A stretch of 64,000 bases of DNA from Flavobacteriales bacterium (GTDB taxonomy: Bacteria; Bacteroidota; Bacteroidia; Flavobacteriales_F; PHOS-HE28), in the NCBI GenBank assembly GCA_016715895.1, contig JADJXH010000004.1:620001-684000 (forward strand). The letters are read 5' to 3'. Position numbers and translations under genes: made by a program. Positions 8,109 to 15,911 of the stretch are shown in pieces. Every line of letters begins with the position of its first letter. The stretch's first letter is position 1. Below the pieces are notes generated by a model. It saw only the letters and a program-made list of their open reading frames with translations. It was not told the DNA's origin and did no database searches.

Positions 8109-9974
8109 ATGCGCCTCCCGATCCTGCCCCTGTTGTTGGCCGCCCTGATGGGGGGCTGTGCGGAGACCACGCCGGAGGACCGCACGGTGCCCACGCCGGG
8201 CGGCCGCTGGACCGACGCGCGCCTGCAGGCCGTGCTGGAGGCCCAGGACCATCGGCGCACGGCGGACCTCTGCGCGCTGCTGCAGGACAGCGTGGCCGGT
8301 GTGCGCGAGGCGGCGGCGCTGGCCCTGGCGAGCGTGCAGGACAGCGCGGCGCGCCCCTGCCTGCTGGCCGCCCTGCGCGATGCGGATGCGACGGTGCGCG
8401 GAGCGGTGGGCCTCGCCCTGAGCGGAGTGGCGGACAGCATGGCGCTGGCCGCCCTGCTGGCGGTGGCGGAACAGGAGCAGGATTCGATGGTGCGGGCCGG
8501 GCTGTTCGGCGTCGGGTTCGCCGCGGAGCTGCGCCTGCGGAAGCATGATCCCGACTGGTACATCAGCTACCTGGAAAGCGACCACCGCAGCATCCGCAGG
8601 CGCGCCGCACAGACCCTGTCGCGCCTGCCCCGCGAAGTGCTGGCCCCCACGGCCGCCAGCGTGCTGCACGCCGTGCAGGTGGAGCGCGACCCGGCCGTGC
8701 GGCAGTTCCTCGTGGCCTCCCTGAAGCACCACGCCACGCGCGGGGTCACCGACACCTTGCGCCGCCTGGCGGAGCACGACAGCATGCCGCAGATCCGCAT
8801 CGCGGCCGTGCGGGCGCTCGGGGCCAAGGAGGACACGCTGCTGGCACCGCTGCTGCTGGAGCGCGCCACCACCGACCCGGATCCCGGTGTAAGGCAGGTG
8901 GCCGTGGAGCAGCTGCAGCGCTATCACGTGCACCTGGACGGCGATGCCATCTGGAAGGCGGCGCAGGAGAGCAGCGACTACCGGGTGAAGCTGCCGCTGT
9001 ACGGGCTGGTGATGAAGCACGCCGGTCCGGAGACGCGCGTGATCTGCCGCATGCTGATGGAGAGCATGCGCCGGCAGGACCTGGGGCCCTACCTCAACGC
9101 GGCCTTGATCACGGCGGTGGGCCCCACGCTGCCGCAGGACACCCTGCTGGCGGTGGTGCTGGGAGACCGGCCCGCCGTGGAACGCCAGGCGGCGCTCACC
9201 GCGTCCATGGCGCAGTTCCAGGAGAAGCTCAAGGCCGGCGAGATCGACCAGGCGGGCCGGGACAAGTGGCTGGTGGGGCAGCTGCGGCAGGTGCTGGCCA
9301 GCGGGGATGCCGGGCTCATCGCCGCCGTGTGCGACCGGCTGGCCGAGGAACGGCCTGAATTCCTGCGGCAGCTGCTCACGGGGTCCGTGGTGGCCCGTGT
9401 GCGCGAGGCGCTGCATCCGGTGCGCGACCTGGAGACGCTGCAGCTGCTGGACCAGGCCCTGGCCCGGCGGGACGGCCGCGAGCCACCCGTGCACGCCGCG
9501 CCCCCGTTCAACCACCCGATCGATCGGGCGCGGCTGGGCCTGCTGCGCGATGGCCAGCGCTACCGCATCGTCACGGCCAAGGGCACCATCGTGCTGGCGA
9601 TCGAGCCGGCCACCGCACCGGGCAGTTGCGTGGCCTTCGACTCGCTGGTCACCGCGGGCTATTACGATGGCAAGGCCTTCCACCGCATCGTGCCCAACTT
9701 CGTGGCACAGGGCGGCTGCCCGCGCGGCGACGGCTTCGGCGGCATGCGGTGGACCCTGCGCACCGAGGTGGGGCCGCGGGGCTTCGTGGAGGGCGCGGTG
9801 GGCCTGGCCTCCGCGGGACGCGACACGGAGAGCTGCCAGTTCTTCATCATGCTCTCCGCGGCCCCGCACCTGGACGGCCGCTACACGCGGTTCGCGCGGG
9901 TGATCAGCGGCTTGGAGGTGGCCCGGCGGCTCGAGGTGGGGGATGTGATGACGAAGGTGGAGCGGGTGCGGTAG
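8109..9974 (+). CDS. Lipoprotein with HEAT repeats and C-terminal cyclophilin domain
   Basis: This is a ~621-residue protein. The N-terminus LLLAALMGGC is a lipobox, so it should be membrane-anchored outside the cytoplasm. The first ~450 residues hold repeated helix pairs with HEAT/PBS-type spacing (AALALASVQD, GAVGLALSGVAD, RAALFGVGFA-like units, IAAVRALGAKED, QVAVEQLQRY). The last ~165 residues form a cyclophilin peptidyl-prolyl isomerase: FHRIVPNFVAQGG, then CQFFIMLSAAPHLDGRYTRF, keeping the active-site Arg, Phe and Gln. Combining a scaffold with a prolyl isomerase suggests a periplasmic folding factor; the client is unknown. The start fits the lipobox and the CACCTTTG box. Confidence 0.88.
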   Translation: MRLPILPLLLAALMGGCAETTPEDRTVPTPGGRWTDARLQAVLEAQDHRRTADLCALLQDSVAGVREAAALALASVQDSAARPCLLAALRDADATVRGAVGLALSGVADSMALAALLAVAEQEQDSMVRAGLFGVGFAAELRLRKHDPDWYISYLESDHRSIRRRAAQTLSRLPREVLAPTAASVLHAVQVERDPAVRQFLVASLKHHATRGVTDTLRRLAEHDSMPQIRIAAVRALGAKEDTLLAPLLLERATTDPDPGVRQVAVEQLQRYHVHLDGDAIWKAAQESSDYRVKLPLYGLVMKHAGPETRVICRMLMESMRRQDLGPYLNAALITAVGPTLPQDTLLAVVLGDRPAVERQAALTASMAQFQEKLKAGEIDQAGRDKWLVGQLRQVLASGDAGLIAAVCDRLAEERPEFLRQLLTGSVVARVREALHPVRDLETLQLLDQALARRDGREPPVHAAPPFNHPIDRARLGLLRDGQRYRIVTAKGTIVLAIEPATAPGSCVAFDSLVTAGYYDGKAFHRIVPNFVAQGGCPRGDGFGGMRWTLRTEVGPRGFVEGAVGLASAGRDTESCQFFIMLSAAPHLDGRYTRFARVISGLEVARRLEVGDVMTKVERVR

Positions 9975-10047
9975 GCGCAGTACGGACGATATCAGGGAAC
10001 GTGGCTCCATCTGCCGCACCTGGTCCGGGCAGTTGACCAGCGGGCGA

Positions 10048-10569
10048 TCATGGCCGATGCTCCACCAACAGCTGGTTCAGGCGATCGGCGAGCTGCTGGT
10101 GCCTGAGGCCGTAATTGTCCGGTAGCGCAGCGTGGTAGCCGGTGATGGCGGTGGTCCAGGCCTGCATGCGCGTGTGCTTCGACCGGTGCTTCGATCCCTC
10201 CATGAACAGGATGCCCACCATGCGGTGCCGCTGCCGGAACGGGCCGTGCCACTGGGTCCATTCGGCCACCCCGAAGCGTTCGATCTCCGACCAAGCGTAG
10301 TGGTGGCTGCGCAGGAAGGTCTTCACGTAAATGCCCCTTGAGGTCGCGACCAAGCGTGCCGAGCCCGGGATCAGCTGGATCAAGGACACCACCGCGCCAA
10401 GCCCGAAGAAGATCACGCTGAACCAGCCGACACCGCGCTTGAACGGCTCATCCGCGTGATGCGCCATCCACCAGCCGGCCACAACGAACAGCAGGCAGAT
10501 GAACAACACGCGCAGCCATTTCCACGGCCGTGGTGTCAACACGAGGAGGGGATGCTCCTGGGAGGACAC
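10048..10569 (-). CDS. Membrane protein with two N-terminal helices
   Basis: This 173-residue protein has two transmembrane helices near the N-terminus (WLRVLFICLLFVVAGWWM and GWFSVIFFGLGAVVSLIQLI), followed by a soluble domain with strand-rich segments (GIYVKTFLRSHHYAWSEIERFGVAEW). The layout resembles the STM3941/YdbT-like class of two-helix, PH-like membrane proteins, but this is a shape resemblance only. The gene stands alone between a convergent lipoprotein gene and lysS downstream on the same strand. Its function is not known. Confidence 0.7.
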   Translation of the reverse strand: MSSQEHPLLVLTPRPWKWLRVLFICLLFVVAGWWMAHHADEPFKRGVGWFSVIFFGLGAVVSLIQLIPGSARLVATSRGIYVKTFLRSHHYAWSEIERFGVAEWTQWHGPFRQRHRMVGILFMEGSKHRSKHTRMQAWTTAITGYHAALPDNYGLRHQQLADRLNQLLVEHRP

Positions 10570-10601
10570 GGAACGAACACAGGCAGGATGCCTGTGCGAC
10601 C

Positions 10602-12116
10602 TTACTCGAACTTCTCCGGCCGCATCTGCGGAAAGAGCAGCACCTCCTGGATCGCAGGGTTGTCCGTGAGCAGCATCACCAGGCGGTCCATGCCGATGCC
10701 GATGCCGCTCGTGGGCGGCATGCCGTACTCCAAAGCGCGCAGAAAATCCTGGTCGATGTACATGGCCTCGTCATCACCGCGCTGCTGCAGCTTCAACTGC
10801 TCCTCGAAGCGCTCGCGCTGGTCGATGGGGTCGTTGAGCTCGCTGTAGGCGTTGGCCACCTCGAAGCCGGCCACGAAGAGCTCGAAGCGCTCGGTGAGGC
10901 GGGGGTCCGTGCGGTGCTTCTTGCACAGCGGGCTCATCTCCACGGGGAAGTCGGTGACGAAGGTGGGCTGGATGAGCTCCGGCTGCACCAGCGCGCTGAA
11001 CAGCTCGTCGATCAGCTTGCCCTTGCCCATCATGGGCGCCACCTCGATGCCGTGCTGCACGCACAGCCGGCGCACGTCCTCCTCGTCCATCGCCAGCACA
11101 TCGGCACCGGTCTTCTCCTGGATGCTGCCGCACATGGTGATCCGCTTGAAGGGTCCGGCGAAGCTGATCTCCCTGCCCTGGAAGGTGGCGGCGGGCGCGC
11201 CGTTCGCGGCGATGGCGGCACGGCTGAACACGCCTTCGATGAAGTCCATCATCCACCGGTAGTCCTTGTAGGCCACGTACAGCTCCATCACCGTGAACTC
11301 CGGGTTGTGGGTGCGGTCCATGCCTTCGTTGCGGAAGTTGCGGCTGAACTCGAACACCCCGTCGAAGCCGCCCACGATGAGGCGCTTGAGGTAGAGCTCG
11401 TTGGCGATGCGCAGGAAGAAGGGCACATCGAGCGCGTTGTGGTGCGTGACGAAGGGGCGGGCCGCGGCGCCACCGGGGATGGCCTGCAGCACCGGGGTGT
11501 CCACCTCGATGTAGCCGGCCTCCTGAAAGGCGCTGCGCATGGCGTCGAAGATCCGCGCGCGCTTCAGGAAGGTGTTCTTCACGTGGTGGTTCACCACCAG
11601 GTCCACGTAGCGCATGCGGTAGCGCTGCTCGGGGTCGGTGAAGGCGTCGTGCACCTGGCCCTGCTCGTCGGTCTTCACCACCGGCAGGGGCCGCAGCGCC
11701 TTGCTCAGCACAGTGAGCTGCTTCACGTGCACGGTGATCTCTCCGGTGCGCGTCCTGAACACATGCCCCTGCACCCCGATGAAGTCGCCCAGATGGAGCA
11801 GGTGCTTCCACACCTCGTCGTATAGCGTCTTGTCCTCGCCGGGCGACACCTCATCGCGGGCCACGTAGATCTGCTGGTCGCCGGTGTGGTCGCGCAGCAC
11901 GGCGAAACTGGCCTTGCCCATCACGCGCACGCTCATCAGGCGGCCGGCGATGGTCACCTGGGCGGGTTCCCCCTCCTCGGTGAACAGGCCCTTGACCTGC
12001 AGGGCCGTGGCGGTCACCGGGAATTCGGCGGCGGGGAAGGGCTCGATGCCGAGGGCGCGGAGCTTCTGCAGCGCCTCGCGGCGCACGAGCTCCTGATCGG
12101 AGAGGGCGTGGGACAT
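10602..12116 (-). CDS. lysS: Lysyl-tRNA synthetase, class II
   Basis: This 504-residue cytoplasmic enzyme charges tRNA-Lys. It has an N-terminal OB-fold anticodon-binding domain (residues ~50-160, GRLMSVRVMGKASFAVLRDHTG), then class II motif 1 (YIEVDTPVLQAIPGGAAARPF), motif 2 (FEFSRNFRNEGMDRTHNPEFT) and motif 3 (PPTSGIGIGMDRLVMLLTD). Length is normal. A TAACTTCG element is at 12136-12143. The 3' relic of a PIN toxin gene lies just upstream. Confidence 0.97.
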   Translation of the reverse strand: MSHALSDQELVRREALQKLRALGIEPFPAAEFPVTATALQVKGLFTEEGEPAQVTIAGRLMSVRVMGKASFAVLRDHTGDQQIYVARDEVSPGEDKTLYDEVWKHLLHLGDFIGVQGHVFRTRTGEITVHVKQLTVLSKALRPLPVVKTDEQGQVHDAFTDPEQRYRMRYVDLVVNHHVKNTFLKRARIFDAMRSAFQEAGYIEVDTPVLQAIPGGAAARPFVTHHNALDVPFFLRIANELYLKRLIVGGFDGVFEFSRNFRNEGMDRTHNPEFTVMELYVAYKDYRWMMDFIEGVFSRAAIAANGAPAATFQGREISFAGPFKRITMCGSIQEKTGADVLAMDEEDVRRLCVQHGIEVAPMMGKGKLIDELFSALVQPELIQPTFVTDFPVEMSPLCKKHRTDPRLTERFELFVAGFEVANAYSELNDPIDQRERFEEQLKLQQRGDDEAMYIDQDFLRALEYGMPPTSGIGIGMDRLVMLLTDNPAIQEVLLFPQMRPEKFE

Positions 12117-12135
12117 GATCGGAAGGAAAGGGCCG

Positions 12136-12143
12136 CGAAGTTA
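12136..12143 (-). promoter_or_regulatory. -7 box TAACTTCG of lysS
   Basis: This TAnnTTCG match on the minus strand lies 19 bases before the lysS ATG at 12116. Confidence 0.5.
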
Positions 12144-12162
12144 CCGGGTGCGGCCGGACGGT

Positions 12163-12185
12163 TCAGAGGAGCCGCAAGCCTCTGA
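12163..12185. other. Hairpin in the vapC-lysS spacer
   Basis: TCAGAGG and CCTCTGA form a perfect 7-bp stem around a 9-base loop. A second short palindrome, CCGGAA ctct TTCCGG, follows near 12189-12204. No clear T-run follows on either strand, so terminator function is unproven. Confidence 0.35.
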
Positions 12186-12205
12186 CCATCCGGAACTCTT
12201 TCCGG

Positions 12206-12262
12206 TTTCTCCTTGCGTGCCAGGCCGACGATGATGCCGGTGTCGATCAATACCGCCGCCAT
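12206..12262 (-). pseudogene. Truncated PIN-domain (VapC) toxin, N-terminal 19 codons only
   Basis: The start MAAVLIDTGIIVGLARKEK has the classic first strand of a PIN ribonuclease, with the catalytic Asp in LIDTG. After about 19 codons the frame runs into low-complexity, non-PIN sequence and then antisense to the lysS leader. None of the later acidic residues exist, so the toxin is dead. Its ATG overlaps the end of the antitoxin gene by 16 bases, the usual layout of a coupled antitoxin-toxin pair. What remains is an antitoxin without a toxin. Confidence 0.7.
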
Positions 12263-12465
12263 GCGCGCTCCCTGATCTTCTCCAGGTCGATGTCCCGGTC
12301 AGCCCAAATGCCCCAGAACTCGTTCAGTGCATCCTTCTTCACCTTGTCCTCCCGATCAATGAACTCGGATATCATCGCGGAGATGCTCGTCTTCCGCCGT
12401 TTGCTCAATGCCCGCGCCTTGCGCTTGATGCGTTCATCGACGAGCAGGGTGAGCTTGGTCTTCAT
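12247..12465 (-). CDS. Orphan VapB-like antitoxin (DUF6364 type)
   Basis: This 72-residue protein begins MKTKLTLLVDERIKRKARAL, with the ribbon-helix-helix DNA-binding pattern of DUF6364-type antitoxins, then a helical acidic tail (DALNEFWGIWADRDIDLEKI) that would clamp the toxin. The paired PIN toxin directly downstream is truncated. An inverted repeat (12469-12492) begins 4 bases before the start codon and is a likely autoregulatory operator. The intact frame suggests either recent toxin loss or a retained function such as neutralising another PIN toxin; that is inference. Confidence 0.8.
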   Translation of the reverse strand: MKTKLTLLVDERIKRKARALSKRRKTSISAMISEFIDREDKVKKDALNEFWGIWADRDIDLEKIRERAWRRY

Positions 12466-12468
12466 GGC

Positions 12469-12492
12469 ACGTACGGATGATCCAATGTACGT
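12469..12492. promoter_or_regulatory. Inverted repeat ACGTAC-N12-GTACGT, likely antitoxin operator
   Basis: There are two perfect 6-base arms with a 12-base spacer, directly upstream of the antitoxin ATG. On the minus strand a TACATTGG element, a near match to the -7 box, lies between and across the arms, so a ribbon-helix-helix dimer bound here would block transcription. Confidence 0.5.
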
Positions 12493-12543
12493 ACGCGGTA
12501 TCCAGGGAACAACCCGAGGACCCTGGGAAGCGTATGAGCGGCC

Positions 12544-12551
12544 TAATTTCG
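12544..12551 (+). promoter_or_regulatory. -7 box TAATTTCG of the sugar-phosphate isomerase gene
   Basis: This TAnnTTCG match lies 46 bases before the ATG at 12598. Confidence 0.45.
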
Positions 12552-12597
12552 ACCCGCCAACGCCACATCATCCCTGCCGGGGACCGGCATTCCACGC

Positions 12598-13584
12598 ATG
12601 CACACGCTCATCGACGCTTTTCCGAAGCAACTGAAGGAAGCCCTGGAGATCGGGCGCAAGGCCCAGCTGAGAACCCCGGGCGACCCGTACGGCAACGTGG
12701 TGGTCACCGGCCTGGGCGGCAGCGGCATCGGCGGACGCATCGCCGCGCAACTGGTGCACAAGGAGGCCCGGTGCCCCATCGAGGTGTACAACAACTACTA
12801 CCTGCCGGGCTATGTGGACCACAAGAGCCTGGTGATCGCCTGCAGCTACAGCGGCAACACCGAGGAGACCCTCGCCGCCATGGAGCAGGCCCTGGGCAAG
12901 GGCGCGCGCGTGGTGGTGATCACCAGCGGCGGCACCATGCTGGAGACCGCCAAGGCCAAGGGGCTGGACCACATCGTGATCCCCGGCGGCAATCCGCCCC
13001 GCACCATGCTGGCCTACTCGCTGGTGCAGCAGTTCTTCGTGCTGCATCACTTCGGCATCATCGGCGACGGCTTCGAGGGCGCGATACGCAGTGCAGCGAG
13101 CATGCTCGAGGATGAGAAGGAGGCCATCAAGAAGGCCGCACAGGCCCTCACCGAACAGCTCTTCGGCAAGCGCCTGGTGATCTACAGCGAGGCCTCCACC
13201 GAGGCGGTGAGCATCCGCTTCCGGCAGCAGGTGAACGAGAACAGCAAGGAACTGTGCTGGCACCACGCCATCCCCGAGATGAACCACAACGAACTGGTGG
13301 GCTGGGCCGGCGGCACAGACGACATCGCGGTGGTGATCTTCCGGCACAAGGAGGACCACGAGCGCAGCCAGATCCGCATGGAGATCAACAAGGAGGTGTT
13401 CCGCCGATACACCCCGCACATCCACGACGTGTGGAGCCGGGGCGACACGGCCTTCGCACGGCAGCTGTACCTCATCAACCTGGGCGACTGGGTGAGCTAT
13501 TACTGGGCGGAGAAGAAGGGCGTGGACCCCACCGAGATCGCGGTGATCAACATGCTGAAGGGGAAGCTGGCGGAGGTGAAGTGA
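12598..13584 (+). CDS. Bifunctional phosphoglucose/phosphomannose isomerase
   Basis: This 328-residue enzyme interconverts glucose-6-P or mannose-6-P and fructose-6-P. It has two SIS domains: the first has VVTGLGGSGIGGRIAA (near 37-52) and the phosphosugar-binding CSYSGNTEET (near 82-91); the second ends with the catalytic EMNHNELVGW region. This pattern is that of the short bifunctional PGI/PMI family (about 300-350 residues), not classical Pgi (~550). It supplies fructose-6-P for glycolysis and mannose-6-P for glycan precursors. The stop overlaps the start of the downstream repeat region. Confidence 0.92.
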   Translation: MHTLIDAFPKQLKEALEIGRKAQLRTPGDPYGNVVVTGLGGSGIGGRIAAQLVHKEARCPIEVYNNYYLPGYVDHKSLVIACSYSGNTEETLAAMEQALGKGARVVVITSGGTMLETAKAKGLDHIVIPGGNPPRTMLAYSLVQQFFVLHHFGIIGDGFEGAIRSAASMLEDEKEAIKKAAQALTEQLFGKRLVIYSEASTEAVSIRFRQQVNENSKELCWHHAIPEMNHNELVGWAGGTDDIAVVIFRHKEDHERSQIRMEINKEVFRRYTPHIHDVWSRGDTAFARQLYLINLGDWVSYYWAEKKGVDPTEIAVINMLKGKLAEVK

Positions 13585-13664
13585 GTGGCGAGCGGCGGCC
13601 CACAGGCTGACGCACCGAGTAGCGAGTGGCGAGTGGCGGCCCACAGGCTGACGCACCGAGTGGC
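13583..13664. repeat. Two tandem 41-bp repeats upstream of the IS
   Basis: Units 13583-13623 and 13624-13664 differ at 2 of 41 positions. Each contains gagtggcgag and cccacaggctgacgcaccga. The pieces cgagtagcgagtgg and gagtggcgagtgg are reverse complements (with small changes) of the 14-bp units at 15078-15119 on the other side of the IS, so before the insertion this spacer could form a large imperfect hairpin. Confidence 0.9.
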
Positions 13665-13688
13665 GAGTGGATCCCTCCCGGGTTTCAC

Positions 13689-15073
13689 GAGACTGTTCAG
13701 TAAAGTGTGTCAGGCCGGATTGCGAACTTCAACACCTGACCCATGGAGGACAAGACGGACAAGTTCGATTACGAAGCCTTCGAGAAGGAGGCCATGAAGC
13801 AATTGCTACTGGGCAAGCCCTTGAGCGGCAGCGATGGGGTGCTGACCCCGCTGGTGAAGCGACTGATGGAGGCCTCGCTACGGGGCGAGCTGAGCGCTCA
13901 CCTGGCCGAGGAGCCGCCTGGAGGTAACCGGCGCAACGGACATGGGCGCAAGCGGGTGAAGACCGCCCACGGAGAGGTGGAGATCGCCACGCCGCGCGAC
14001 CGTGAGGGAACCTTCGACCCGGTGCTGCTGCCCAAGCGCGAGCGCGTGCTGAACGCCGAGCTGGACATGAAGATCATCAAGCTCTACGGGCTTGGGATGA
14101 GCCAGCGCGACATAAGCGACCATGTGCGGGACCTGTACGGCATCGAGGTGAGCGAGGCCACGATCAGCGCGGTGACCGACCAGGTGATCGCCGATGTACA
14201 GACCTGGCGGCAGCGGCCCTTGGAGGCGCGCTACGCGATCGTGTGGCTCGATGCCATCCACTTCAAGGTGAAGCAGGAAGGGCGCGTGGTGAACAAGGCC
14301 GTATACACCGCCTTGGGCGTTGGCCCCGATGGCCACAAGGACCTGCTGGGCCTGTACGTGGGGCAGAGCGAAGGGGCCAAGTTCTGGCTGGGCGTGCTGG
14401 GCGACCTGCGCCAACGCGGCGTGGAGGACATGCTGATCGCATGCATCGACAACCTGAGCGGCTTCTCCGACGCGATCTCCTTGGTGTACCCACAGAGCGA
14501 TATCCAGCTCTGCATCGTGCACCAGGTGCGCAATACCCTGAAGTACATCAGCTACAAGCACTACAAGGAGGTGGTCAAGGACATGCGGGCCATCTACCGG
14601 GCCCCTGGTGAGCAGCAAGCGCTGCATGCCCTGGAGGTCTTCAGCGACAAATGGGGGAACGCTACCCGCAGGCGGTGAGCTCCTGGCACACCAACTGGCC
14701 GCTGCTGGCCAGCCAGTACCGCTACAGCGAGCGCATCCGGCGGCTCATCTACACCACCAATCCCATCGAGGGCTTCCACGCTCAGCTGCGCAAGTACACC
14801 AAGACCAAGCGCGTCTTCGACAACGACATGGCCCTGCTCAAGCTGCTCTATCTGGCCCAGCAGCGCATCGTGGAGAAAATGGCCGCCAAGCCCATCTTCG
14901 CTTGGAGGGAGATAGCCGCCGAGCTACGCCTGCTCTTCGGCCCACGCTTCGATCCACAGGCGATCAACACCGATCAACAGGTTCTGAGTCTCCCCCGGAC
15001 CCCCTCGTTCAAAACCCAACAACATCAACATCATCAGCAATAACGATGATGACACACTTTATCTAACAGACCC
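13689..15073 (+). mobile_element. IS256-family insertion sequence, 1385 bp, with 8-bp target duplication
   Basis: The terminal inverted repeats are 24 bp (13689-13712 and 15050-15073), matching at 19 of 24 positions with a shared inner block TAAAGTGTGTCA. Directly outside both ends is the perfect 8-bp duplication GGTTTCAC (13681-13688 and 15074-15081), the target-site length expected for IS256-type transposases. The single transposase frame is interrupted by a frameshift. The intact target duplication and ends argue for a fairly recent insertion. It landed in the intergenic repeat region between the isomerase gene and lipB. Confidence 0.93.
13743..15043 (+). pseudogene. IS256-family transposase, frameshifted
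   Basis: Two frames together give the full mutator-type (IS256) transposase. Frame one (13743-14678) contains the N-terminal domain, HGRKRVKT, the first catalytic Asp in IVWLDAIHFKV and the second in IACIDNLSGF. After DKWG the frame is lost at a run of five Gs (14653-14657) and ends at 14678. The other frame (from 14651) continues GERYPQAVSSWHTNW and holds the catalytic Glu in TTNPIEGFHAQLRK. One missing G explains the break; no canonical slippery heptamer is present, so programmed frameshifting is unlikely. A homopolymer sequencing error is also possible. Confidence 0.9.
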
Positions 15074-15077
15074 GGTT

Positions 15078-15119
15078 TCACTCGCTACTCGTCACTCGCT
15101 ACTCGTCACTCGCTACTCG
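15078..15119. repeat. Three perfect 14-bp tandem repeats downstream of the IS
   Basis: The unit tcactcgctactcg occurs three times without change. The first unit shares its first four bases with the end of the IS target duplication. The reverse complement of the unit matches cgagtagcgagtgg in the 41-bp repeats left of the IS. There are no spacers, so this is not a CRISPR array. Confidence 0.95.
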
Positions 15120-15145
15120 CCACTCTCACCCCGACCTTTGCCCCT

Positions 15146-15850
15146 GTGAGACACGTCCACTTCCACGACTTCGGCGTCATCGACTACGCCACGGCGTGGG
15201 ACCTGCAGAAGCGGCTCTTCCAGGAGACCATCGACATCAAGCTGGCCAACCGCGCGCTGCCTGCGGATGAACAGCGGCCGACCGAGGACCACCTGCTCTT
15301 CTGCGAGCACAACCACGTATACACCCTGGGCAAGAGCGGCAAGCAGAGCCACCTCTTACTGAACGAACAGGGCTTGCGCGACAAGGGCGTGCAGTTCTTC
15401 CCCATCGACCGCGGCGGCGACATCACCTACCACGGGCCGGGGCAGCTGGTGGGCTACCCCCTCTTCGACCTCGACCATCATTTCACGGACATCCACCGCT
15501 TCCTGCGCACGCTGGAGGAGGCCGTGATCGGCACGCTGGAGGCCTATGGCATCAAGGCCGGCCGCCTCGAGGGCCTCACCGGCGTGTGGCTCGATGCGCA
15601 GGACCCCTTCAAGGCCCGGAAGATCTGCGCCTTCGGCATCCGCGCCAGCCGCTGGGTCACCATGCACGGCTTCGCCTTCAACGTGAACACGGACCTCAGC
15701 TACTTCCAGAACATCGTGCCCTGCGGCATCGCCGACAAGGGTGTCACCAGCCTGGCGCAGGAACTGGGCGGGCCGGTGGACATGGACCAGGTGAAGCAGC
15801 GGATGAAGCTGGAGCTGGCCGACCTGTTCGACGTGGAGCTGGTGGGGTGA
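15146..15850 (+). CDS. lipB: Lipoyl(octanoyl) transferase
   Basis: This 234-residue cytoplasmic enzyme moves octanoyl from acyl-ACP to the lipoyl domains of 2-oxoacid dehydrogenases and GcvH. The signature RGGDITYHGPGQ lies near 89-100. The catalytic Lys is near 159 (ARKICAFGIR) and the acyl-thioester Cys near 193 (IVPCGI). The GTG start at 15146 was chosen because it gives the family N-terminus (VHFHDFGVIDYATAWDLQ) and is preceded 5 bases earlier by GACCTTTG. The IS inserted 73 bp upstream leaves this element intact. Confidence 0.96.
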   Translation: MRHVHFHDFGVIDYATAWDLQKRLFQETIDIKLANRALPADEQRPTEDHLLFCEHNHVYTLGKSGKQSHLLLNEQGLRDKGVQFFPIDRGGDITYHGPGQLVGYPLFDLDHHFTDIHRFLRTLEEAVIGTLEAYGIKAGRLEGLTGVWLDAQDPFKARKICAFGIRASRWVTMHGFAFNVNTDLSYFQNIVPCGIADKGVTSLAQELGGPVDMDQVKQRMKLELADLFDVELVG

Positions 15851-15911
15851 GCTGCTCCGCGTTCGCGCCGGCCTCGCCCGAGGGCCCTACCTTCGGCCAT
15901 CCCTGTCCGCC

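Noticed and set aside
12014..12205. Continuation of the PIN toxin frame toward lysS
   Set aside because: After about 19 codons the residues no longer fit a PIN domain and run over the lysS promoter and gene on the same strand. Only the start is homologous.
14641..14680. Programmed -1 frameshift in the transposase
   Set aside because: No X XXY YYZ heptamer or downstream stimulatory hairpin was evident. A one-base loss in a G-run is simpler, and this family normally uses one frame.
13583..15119. Short repeats around the IS as a CRISPR array
   Set aside because: Units are contiguous or nearly so, with no unique spacers, and no cas genes lie nearby.
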